Shown: piece after piece, positions 25,357-32,655 of the stretch
How positions within the stretch are numbered: position 1 is the stretch's first letter
Layout: every line of letters begins with the position of its first letter
Source: Lathyrus oleraceus
Lineage: Eukaryota; Streptophyta; Magnoliopsida; Fabales; Fabaceae
Reading direction: 5' to 3'
Assembly (NCBI RefSeq): GCF_024323335.1
Contig: NC_066581.1
Location: 349,498,409 to 349,562,408, forward strand
DNA length: 64,000 nt
Position numbers and translations under genes: made by a program
The notes under the pieces: generated by a model
Told to the model about the DNA's origin: nothing
The model's input: the letters and a program-made list of their open reading frames with translations, nothing else
Database searches by the model: none

Positions 25357-25858
25357 CTTCATACCAGATGAAGTATGTAGGCAGGAGATTGAGCTGATCT
25401 CTCCGGGCGCCTTTTCTTTCTTTTGTGTGTGTTGTTTGACCTTTGCTAGGCTCGAGTCCCCGTACTCCTTAGCATTTGCTGTCTGTTTGTGTGTGTTTGA
25501 CAGTTATAGGCTGAGTCCCAGACTCCCTATCTATCTGTTGTGTCGTTTAGGTTCGGATGTCAATGTAAGTCCAGTGATTGGCATTTGGGCTCCACGTTTG
25601 CCTCTTTGCGTGTGTTTAGGTTCGGATGCTGACATAAGTCCATCGATTGGCAGTCGGGCTCCACGTTTGCCTGTGTCTTGTTTTGTTTGTGTGCGTGTCA
25701 GCCGAGCTACGAATGCTCTGATTCTTCTCTCGTCCGAGAAGATACGTATGCATAGGATGCAATATCCTAGCGAGCATGTGTCGTTTCCCCAGTCCGAACT
25801 ACTTGGACTCTGATGTCTATGCCTGATAGACTAAGTAGGCCCAGGATGCGACATCCTG
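25357..25858 (+). repeat. Three hairpin modules in the element A LTR
   Basis: Each module follows a CTCTGAT-like word with hairpin 1, then a GATACGTAGGCA-like word, hairpin 2 and usually a GCGAGC-like word. Copy 1: CTTCAT/ATGAAG with loop ACCAG (25357-25373), GAGAT/ATCTC with loop TGAGCTG (25385-25401). Copy 2: TCTTCTC/GAGAAGA with loop TCGTCC (25723-25742), TAGGAT/ATCCTA with loop GCAAT (25753-25769). Copy 3: GTCTAT/ATAGAC with loop GCCTG (25815-25831), CAGGAT/ATCCTG with loop GCGAC (25842-25858). The arms differ among copies but pair fully in each. The same set is in the 3' LTR 19461 bases downstream. Confidence 0.85.
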
Positions 25859-26162
25859 CCGAGTTCAGTTTCAGTCAGTCTCTCGCTTTCTTTTCAGCCA
25901 GTGTGTGTGTGTTTGAGCAGTGTTTAGCAACCAATTTCCTTTCTAGTGTGCGTGGATCCCGTAGAGTACTACGGATGCGTAGGGGTGCTAATACCTTCCC
26001 TTCGCATAACCGACTCCCGAACCCATTCTCTTTGGTCGCGAGACCTTTCCTTTCCCAGGTTTACTCTGAGCGTTTCCTTTCCCTCTTTTGGGATGAATAA
26101 CGCACGGTGGCGGCTCTGTTGTTCTTTCTTTTCCCGCCGGTTTTTCGCGCGATGCGACACAT

Positions 26163-26180
26163 ACGAGACTCTGCTGGGGA
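26163..26180 (+). other. Primer binding site (tRNA-Arg) of element A
   Basis: Three bases after the LTR, ACGAGACTCTGCTGGGGA matches the complement of the plant tRNA-Arg(ACG) 3' end at 14 of 18 positions, including the run GCTGGGGA. Element B has a better copy (16 of 18). tRNA-Arg is the known Ogre primer. The weak terminal TGG match is odd for so young an element. Confidence 0.7.
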
Positions 26181-26973
26181 TAATAGAGAAGTTGACCTGT
26201 GCTGGTCCGTCTTCCCTGAGCGAGTCTCTCCTAGCGCTCTCTAGGTTAGGGTTTTGGTTGCTTTGTGCTGTGTTTATTTATTGCATTCATTATTTACTGT
26301 TTGCATTCATTGTCTATTGTTTGCATTTATGTTTGCATTAATGTTTGCATTTATTCATCTGTTCACCTGGCTGGTTGTTGTTTCTCTCTGTGTGGGGGGG
26401 GAAGAGTCAGTTGAGGTAAAAGGTCCAATACCCAGACCATGAGTGCAATCTAGGATACCTAGGAATAGAGTGATTCGTGGGAAGCGGGTGGTATGGCGCC
26501 ACTTAGCGGAACATTGATATCACGAGCAGTTCAGACCCTGGTGGGATGCTGTCGTTACATACTTCGGGTGTGTATATGACAGTATTCTGCGAAAGGTTAT
26601 TTATGCTGCGTTTCTCTCAAGCTTTACCCTGGCCTAGACTACACCCGTGAGTGGGGAAGGATTATTCATTACAGGTACCGTTGGTGACTCGGTTCTGTTG
26701 GTGACTTGGTTCTGATGGTGACTTTGTGTTCAGACAGTGTTCAGTTGACCTTAAGTTGGATTTATGTTCTGATTTTGACTGAAGTTTCGACCTAGTGATC
26801 AGAGATTGCACAACCAGCCAGTCCAGTCTGCATCATGTGCATCATAGCATATTTATTTTTCAAAAGAAACGCAAAAAAAAAAATCCAAAAAAAAAAAAGA
26901 AAAAAAGAAAAAAACTAATCCTTGCATGCATATCATTTCTCAGGTACATTCCCGAGCTTGTCTACTGATAGAG
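26181..26973 (+). other. 5' leader of element A
   Basis: Untranslated leader between primer site and ORF1. It contains a G run at 26393-26401 and an A-rich tract at about 26870-26915, just before ORF1. No further gene is seen. Confidence 0.7.
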
Positions 26974-28614
26974 ATGGCAACGGTCCCCGGGCCAAAGCGG
27001 AAGACCTGTTCCTACAGTTTCCACCGTGAGCCGTTGACTCCGCTAGTTGAGTTGGGTAGCCTCGTTACAGACGATCGACTGAAGAGTTTTGTTGGGCGGT
27101 ATGGAGACATCTTGACAGTATTGAAGACGGTAGTAGATCCAGTGCCTCTGCAGACGCTTCTTCAATTTTATGATCCAGAGCTCCGATGTTTCACATTTCA
27201 GGATTACCAGTTAGCACCGACTCTTGAGGAGTATTCTATCATGTTGAGTATCCCAGTTCAGCACCAGACTCCTTTCTTAGACGTCCCAAAGGAGGTTGAC
27301 TTTAGATTGATTGCCAGAGCTCTCCGTTTGAGTGTTGAGGAGGTTAGTAAGAGTTGGAAGTCCAGTGGGGATGTTGTAGGTTTGCCTTTGAAGTTTCTAT
27401 TGAGGGTAGCTAGAGAAGAAGCAGAGAAGGGAAGTTGGGAAGCCTTTCATGCTCAGTTGGCCGTCATGATCTATGGGATCGTTTTGTTTCCGAGTATGCC
27501 AAATTTCATTGACTTCACTGCTATCAGCATTTTCATCAGAGGGAATCCAGTCCCAACCCTCTTAGCAGATACTTACTATGCCATCCACAGTAGGCATGGT
27601 AAGGGTGGAGCCATCAGGTGTTGTCTACCTCTTCTGTTCAAATGGTTCATGTCTCTTCTGCCAGCCAGTGGACCGTTTGTGGATACCCAGAGCACTCTGA
27701 AGTGGACTCAGAGGGTTATGTCTCTTACCTCCTATGATATCAGGTGGCAATCTTACCGGATGGATGTGCGTAACGTCATTATGAGCTGTGGAGGATTCTG
27801 TAATGTGCCACTCATAGGGACTAGGGGTTGCATCAATTACAACCCGGTTCTTTCTCTTCGCCAGTTGGGGTTTGTGATGAAAGGAAGACCACTTGAGGCT
27901 GAAGTAGCTGAGAGTGTGTATTTTGAGAAGAAGAGTGACCCAGCTAGATTGGAGCAGGTAGGGAGAGCTTGGAAGTCTATTGGTGTGAAGGATGGATCTG
28001 TCTTAGGGAAGAAGTGTGCCGTTGCTATGCCCGATTACACTGATTGGGTCAAGAAGAGAGTAGAAACTTTGTTGTTGCCCTACGATAGGATGGAGCCGTT
28101 GCAGGAGCAACCACCTTTGGTTCTTGCTGATAGTGTGCCTGCTGAGCACTATAAGCAAGCCCTGATGGAGAATCGTCGTTTGAGGGAGAAGGAGCAAGAT
28201 ACCCAGATGGAGTTGTACAAAGCTCAGGCTGATAAGCTGCACTTGGCCCATCAACTCAGGGAGGTGCAAGGAGAAGATGCTGGCAGACTGAGAAGCAAGA
28301 AGAGATCCTATGAGGAGATAGAGTCTATGTTAGATGCGGAGCATAGGGAATGTCTGAGGCTGCAGAGAGCAGAAGCCAGTTATCAGAAGAAGATCAGAGA
28401 CTTGGAGAAGCAACTCAAAGATAAAGACAGTCAGTTGAAGAAAGAGATGGAGTTGAGACAGAAATCAGAGGACCACCTTGGAGGAGAAGTCTTAGAGCTG
28501 AGAAGACAGTTGAAAGAGAAGATCACTCCTTTACCAGACTGTTCAGAATGCTCACTGTTGATCGACCAGTGCCATTACCTGAAGACCCTCATTCCGGAAG
28601 ACCGTCTGTCTTAG
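26974..28614 (+). CDS. Ogre ORF1 protein (546 aa, function unknown)
   Basis: The extra open frame upstream of gag that marks Ogre elements. I choose the ATG at 26974 (MATVPGPKRKTC); an upstream in-frame ATG at 26926 would add 16 unlikely residues. Residues 1-380 form a globular region with phrases such as LKSFVGRYGDILTVL, FYDPELRCFTFQDYQLAPTL and HAQLAVMIYGIVLFP. These resemble the plant-mobile-domain-like proteins widespread in legume genomes (I believe annotated as DUF7745), assigned from memory. About residues 385-525 are rich in E, K, Q and L and look like a long coiled coil (YEEIESMLDAEHRECLRLQR). The end has a CSEC motif and a last Cys, and is hydrophilic. The frame is intact. The role in the element is not known; the coiled coil suggests self-association or partner binding (inference). 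Confidence 0.85.
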   Translation: MATVPGPKRKTCSYSFHREPLTPLVELGSLVTDDRLKSFVGRYGDILTVLKTVVDPVPLQTLLQFYDPELRCFTFQDYQLAPTLEEYSIMLSIPVQHQTPFLDVPKEVDFRLIARALRLSVEEVSKSWKSSGDVVGLPLKFLLRVAREEAEKGSWEAFHAQLAVMIYGIVLFPSMPNFIDFTAISIFIRGNPVPTLLADTYYAIHSRHGKGGAIRCCLPLLFKWFMSLLPASGPFVDTQSTLKWTQRVMSLTSYDIRWQSYRMDVRNVIMSCGGFCNVPLIGTRGCINYNPVLSLRQLGFVMKGRPLEAEVAESVYFEKKSDPARLEQVGRAWKSIGVKDGSVLGKKCAVAMPDYTDWVKKRVETLLLPYDRMEPLQEQPPLVLADSVPAEHYKQALMENRRLREKEQDTQMELYKAQADKLHLAHQLREVQGEDAGRLRSKKRSYEEIESMLDAEHRECLRLQRAEASYQKKIRDLEKQLKDKDSQLKKEMELRQKSEDHLGGEVLELRRQLKEKITPLPDCSECSLLIDQCHYLKTLIPEDRLS

Positions 28615-29070
28615 TTTGTATCTCTGATTGTATTTTGTTGAGAATCACCTCCAGGCTTGTTGGATGGGATTCATTTGCGTGTAAGCCATCTCTTGGATCT
28701 TTTGTCGAGAATCACCTCCAGGCTTGTTGGATGGGATTCTTTTTCTTTGTACGTTGTTTATTCAGATATTCTGTTGACATTGGTTGTACGCCTTTTTACT
28801 CTTATGTATATATAAGGATATCAGCATTTCCTTGTATCTGTTTGTTCTCTTGTTGCTGCAGGTTGCCATCTTTTCAGGATGGGTCAGGCTCTTTGAATGC
28901 CTGAGAAATGAGCATATCATGTGCATCATACGCATCATTAGCATCATACTCATATCATTTTACATAACAGGTGTTCTTGATCGTGACTTCTCACTCTTGG
29001 TTCCTGTTCAGGCAGGATAGCTGATCAACGTCCGCACCGCTACTCAATAAGACTGAATCAACAGAGAAGT
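28615..29070 (+). other. Spacer between ORF1 and gag with a duplicated hairpin
   Basis: A segment of about 34 bases occurs twice, at about 28639-28672 and 28708-28741. Each copy starts GAATCACCTCCA and ends TGGATGGGATTC around loop GGCTTGT, pairing at 10 of 12 positions. ATCAT-rich runs follow at 28910-28970. No gene. Confidence 0.7.
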
Positions 29071-30048
29071 ATGGATCAATTTCAAGCTGAGTTGGCTGAG
29101 ATGAAGGCAAGCATGGCCCAGTTTATGAATATGATGCAAGGGGTTGCGCAAGGTCAAGAAGAACTTCGAGCTATGGTTCAGAGACAAGAGGCTGCAAATC
29201 CACCGGTCAACCATGCTCCGCCAGAGGGAGGCCCGGTCAATGATAACAATATTGCTGCTGCTGTACCCGTCAACAACTATGCTGTAGGTGATGAGTTGGG
29301 GGGTATTCGAATCAACGGTCAACCTATTGTTCCAGATACCGCTAATGCCAGAGTAGTCCGTGCTCCGGCCCGTAATCCTGCTACGATTGTTGACAGACAA
29401 GAAGACATGTTCTCTCTGCTCAGTGAAGACGAAGACGTTCTGGGAAGGGTTAATGAGAGAGATCGCAAAGTTGAAGCTCTTGCTGAGAAGATCCGTGCTA
29501 TGGAAAGTCAGAATTCTCTCGGTTTTGATGTTACTAATATGGGGTTGGTAGAAGGTTTGAGAATCCCTCACAAGTTCAAAGCACCGTCCTTCGACAAATA
29601 CAACGGTACTTCTTGCCCTCGCACCCATGTGCAGGCTTATTATCGAAAAATCTCTGCGTATACCGATGATGAAAAGATGTGGATGTATTTTTTCCAAGAT
29701 AGTCTGTCTGGGGCTTCTTTGGACTGGTACATGGAATTGAAGAGAGATTCGATCCGATGCTGGAGAGATCTGGGTGAGGCCTTTTTGAGGCAATACAAAC
29801 ATAACATGGACATGGCGCCTAGCCGGACTCAGCTGCAGAGTCTATGTCAGAAATCCAATGAAAGCTTCAAGGAGTATGCCCAGAGGTGGCGTGAACTAGC
29901 TGCTAGAGTTCAACCCCCTATGCTGGAGAGGGAGTTGACAGATATGTTTATCGGTACTCTTCAGGTGTGTTTATGGACCGGATGGGGAGCTGCCCGTTCG
30001 GTAGTTTTTCTGATGTCGTCATTTGTGGAGAGAGGACTGAGAGTTTGA
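29071..30048 (+). CDS. gag: Gag (N-terminal part, interrupted by a frameshift)
   Basis: Structural protein of the element's virus-like particle. It starts at MDQFQAELAEMK. An N-terminal coiled coil (about residues 1-40) and a linker lead to the retrotransposon Gag domain at about 155-300 (FKAPSFDKYNGTSCPRTHVQ, WMYFFQDSLSGASLDWY, FKEYAQRWRELAARVQPP). After residue 298 (GTLQ) the frame is lost: one base appears to be missing near 29965 compared with element B. The last 27 codons of this open frame are out of register, and the true continuation is in the frame of 29967-32402. Whether this is a real mutation, a programmed shift or a sequencing error cannot be told from sequence alone. Confidence 0.9.
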   Translation: MDQFQAELAEMKASMAQFMNMMQGVAQGQEELRAMVQRQEAANPPVNHAPPEGGPVNDNNIAAAVPVNNYAVGDELGGIRINGQPIVPDTANARVVRAPARNPATIVDRQEDMFSLLSEDEDVLGRVNERDRKVEALAEKIRAMESQNSLGFDVTNMGLVEGLRIPHKFKAPSFDKYNGTSCPRTHVQAYYRKISAYTDDEKMWMYFFQDSLSGASLDWYMELKRDSIRCWRDLGEAFLRQYKHNMDMAPSRTQLQSLCQKSNESFKEYAQRWRELAARVQPPMLERELTDMFIGTLQVCLWTGWGAARSVVFLMSSFVERGLRV

Positions 30049-32402
30049 TCAAAGCTGGGAAGATTCAAGATGCTGGATCCTCTTCTTCTAGGAAGCCGTT
30101 TGTTGGGGCACCTCGTCGAAGAGAGGGTGAAACTAATGCTGTTCAACACCGCAGAGATCAGAATAGAATTGAATACCGTCAAGCTGCTGCAGTAACCATT
30201 CTGGCACCTCAACCTCGTCAACAACAACAAAGAGTTCAACAACCGCAACAACCGCAACAACAACAACAACAACAGCAACGTCCTTATCAGCCCAGACAGA
30301 AATTGCAGGCTGATAGAAGATTTGATCCTCTGCCCATGTCTTACACAGAGTTATTACCCGAACTACTCAAGTTGGGGATGATTGAGTTGCGTACAATGGC
30401 TCCGCCTACAGTGCTGCCTCCTGGTTATGATGCAAACGCCCGTTGTGACTTTCACTCTGGGGCACCGGGCCACCATACTGAGAAGTGTCGAGCTCTCCAG
30501 CACAAGGTTCAAGATTTGATCGATGCCAAGGCAATCAATTTCGCTCCAGTGCCAAATGTCGTAAACAACCCTATGCCTCAGCATGGTGGGCATAGAGTGA
30601 ACAATATTGAAGGGAAAGAAGCTGAAGATCTGGTTGTTAATGTTGATGATGTTCAGACTTCTCTGCTAGTTGTGAAGGGCCGTTTGCTGAATGGGGGTGT
30701 CTACCCAGGCTGTGACGAGAATTGTTTGGGCTGTGCAGAATCTGAGAATGGTTGCGACCAGTTGAGGACCGGTATCCAGGGTATGATGGATGAAGGTTGT
30801 TTGCAATTCAGTAGGGCTGTAAAAGATCGTGGAACAGCGTCAACTATCACCATTTACTTTAAACCGTCTGAAGAGCGTGGACAAAGGGTCGTCAGTGCAC
30901 CTGCAGCAAATGGTACCCCAGTTACCATTCCCGTGCCTGTAACCATTAGTGTTCCAACTACTATCGTTGCGCCGGGAAGAAGGGCTGTTGAGAATAGCAA
31001 AGCCGTGCCGTGGAAGTATGATAATGCTCACCGCAGTTACAGAAGGGCTGAAAGTCAGACAAAACCAGTGAATCAAGCTCCAGTGACAATTGGTTTACCG
31101 AATAGAGTTCCCGCAACTGTTGGTCCAGCTGTGGATAATGTAGGGGGTCCAGGAGGTTTCACCAGAAGCGGTCGTCTGTTCGCACCGCAGCCTTTGAGGG
31201 ACAATAATGCTGAGGCTCTCGCCAGAGCAAAGGGTAAGCAAGCTGCGGTTGAGGAAGAGCCTGTCCAGAAGGAAGCACCCGAGGGGTCATTTGAGAAGGA
31301 CGTGGAGGAGTTTATGAAAATAATCAAGAAGAGTGACTACAAGATTGTAGACCAGTTGAATCAGACTCCGTCCAAGATCTCTATACTTTCACTGTTGATG
31401 TGCTCTGAGGCACACCGTAATGCCTTGCTGAAGATGTTGAATCTGGCTTACGTGCCTCAGGAGATTTCTGTCAATCAACTGGAGGGTGTGATGGCCAATG
31501 TGAGCACCAGGCATGGTGTGGGTTTTACCAACCTGGACTTACCACCTGAAGGGCGAAACCATAACAAAGCCTTGCACATCACCATGGAGTGCAAGGGGGC
31601 AGTATTGTCTCATGTATTGGTAGACACCGGGTCGTCGCTGAATGTGTTGCCTAAGCAGATTCTGAGGAAGATTGATGCAGAAGGGTTTGTGCTTAACCCC
31701 AGCGACCTGATCGTTCGTGCTTTCGACGGTTCCAAACGTTCTGTGTGCGGAGAAGTTACCTTGCCTGTGAAGATAGGTCCTGAGGTATTCGATATCATCT
31801 TCTATGTCATGGACATCCAGCCTGCCTATAGTTGTTTGTTGGGGCGTCCATGGATTCATGCAGCAGGGGCAGTATCGTCGACTCTCCATCAAAAGCTCAA
31901 GTATGTCTGGAACGGTCAGATTGTGACTGTGTGCGGTGAAGAAGAGATTCTGGTGAGTCATCTATCCTCGTTCAAATATGTTGAGGTGGATGGCGAGATC
32001 CACGAAACCCTATGTCAGGCGTTTGAGACTGTGGCTCTTGAGAAAGTGGCGTACGCTGAGCAGAGGAAGCCAGGTGCTTCAATTACCTCTTACAAGCAGG
32101 CTAAGGAGGTTGTTGATTCTGGCAAAGCTGAAGGCTGGGGCAAGATGGTGGATTTGCCAGTTAAAGAAGACAAATTTGGTGTTGGTTATGAGCCTCTCCA
32201 AGCAGAGCAGAATGGTCAAGCGGGTCCGAGTACCTTTACCAGCGCTGGGCTGATGAATCATGGTGACGTCTCCGCAACCGGTATTGAAGACTGTGACAGC
32301 GATTGTGATTTGGACAACTGGGTTCGCCCGTGTGCACCAGGGGGGTCTATCAACAACTGGACGGCTGAAGAAGTGGTTCAAGTTACTCTTCTGACAGAGT
32401 AA
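29967..32402 (+). CDS. gag-pro: Gag C-terminus and aspartic protease
   Basis: Continuation of gag in the shifted frame; coordinates are those of the open frame, which has no obvious own start. In order: end of the Gag domain (residues 1-35), a glutamine-rich stretch (about 77-107), a zinc-knuckle-like CDFHSGAPGHHTEKC at 160-174, a Cys-rich stretch near 240-270 (PGCDENCLGCAESENGCDQL), a long linker, and the aspartic protease with LVDTGSSLNVLP (Asp at 553) and YSCLLGRPWIHAAGAV downstream. It ends in an acidic CDSDCDLDNWVRPCAPGG segment, then TAA at 32400-32402. The stop is removed if the intron at 32399-32655 is spliced, which joins protease to RT. Protease matures the polyprotein in the particle (family knowledge). 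Confidence 0.9.
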   Translation: MFMDRMGSCPFGSFSDVVICGERTESLIKAGKIQDAGSSSSRKPFVGAPRRREGETNAVQHRRDQNRIEYRQAAAVTILAPQPRQQQQRVQQPQQPQQQQQQQQRPYQPRQKLQADRRFDPLPMSYTELLPELLKLGMIELRTMAPPTVLPPGYDANARCDFHSGAPGHHTEKCRALQHKVQDLIDAKAINFAPVPNVVNNPMPQHGGHRVNNIEGKEAEDLVVNVDDVQTSLLVVKGRLLNGGVYPGCDENCLGCAESENGCDQLRTGIQGMMDEGCLQFSRAVKDRGTASTITIYFKPSEERGQRVVSAPAANGTPVTIPVPVTISVPTTIVAPGRRAVENSKAVPWKYDNAHRSYRRAESQTKPVNQAPVTIGLPNRVPATVGPAVDNVGGPGGFTRSGRLFAPQPLRDNNAEALARAKGKQAAVEEEPVQKEAPEGSFEKDVEEFMKIIKKSDYKIVDQLNQTPSKISILSLLMCSEAHRNALLKMLNLAYVPQEISVNQLEGVMANVSTRHGVGFTNLDLPPEGRNHNKALHITMECKGAVLSHVLVDTGSSLNVLPKQILRKIDAEGFVLNPSDLIVRAFDGSKRSVCGEVTLPVKIGPEVFDIIFYVMDIQPAYSCLLGRPWIHAAGAVSSTLHQKLKYVWNGQIVTVCGEEEILVSHLSSFKYVEVDGEIHETLCQAFETVALEKVAYAEQRKPGASITSYKQAKEVVDSGKAEGWGKMVDLPVKEDKFGVGYEPLQAEQNGQAGPSTFTSAGLMNHGDVSATGIEDCDSDCDLDNWVRPCAPGGSINNWTAEEVVQVTLLTE

Positions 32403-32655
32403 TTTTCTGTTGTTTTGTCATTTTGCATGAAAATCCTACGTTCTGCCCAAGGCGTAGTGATTCATTTTTGTAGGGCCTCATCATGTTTTAATGATTATCA
32501 TTAATGAAGGACATTTTTTGAACAAACTTTGTGATCCTTGTCTTTCTATTTTTTGTTTTCATTTCACTTTTTTTCAAAACAATAAAAATGGCAATGTTTT
32601 TTGTTTTTGTGACTTTATTGAACTCTTTTTCTAAAATAAAGCATCAAACATGCAG
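32399..32655 (+). other. Ogre intron between protease and RT
   Basis: Donor GTAATT at 32399 overlaps the gag-pro stop codon, and acceptor TGCAG ends at 32655. The 257 bases between are T-rich. Joining 32398 to 32656 leaves the split codon complete and puts the protease frame in register with the RT frame, removing the stop. An intron at this place, spliced in only part of the transcripts, is published for pea Ogre. These exact splice sites are my inference from the phase match. Confidence 0.75.

Larger units (their letters stand above)
19340..26159 (+). repeat. 5' LTR of element A
   Basis: Begins TGTAGCACCTCAAATTTG and ends GATGCGACA. The last 250 bases carry the tail shared by all Tat LTRs here (GGGGTGCTAATACCTTCCC, then GATGAATAACGCACGGTGG). 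Several hairpins are evident: CCTGGCC/GGCCAGG at 24456-24477, AGGGAT/ATCCCT at 24582-24602 and GGATAAG/CTTATCC at 24766-24790. There is a minisatellite at 24943-25190 and three hairpin modules at 25357-25858. Open frames of up to 131 codons occur inside but are repeated in the other LTR and show no known domain. I could not place the promoter or polyadenylation site with confidence. Confidence 0.95.

Noticed and set aside
26163..26180. Possible tRNA gene near the LTR ends
   Set aside because: Only the 18-base complement of the tRNA 3' end is present, as expected for a primer binding site. No cloverleaf was seen here, and I recognised no tRNA or rRNA gene elsewhere in the window.
25427..26341. 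Overlapping open frames of 95-131 codons in the element A LTR (repeated at 44888-45832)
   Set aside because: No recognisable domain, overlapping frames, present in both LTRs by duplication, and crossing hairpin modules. Treated as chance frames in LTR sequence.
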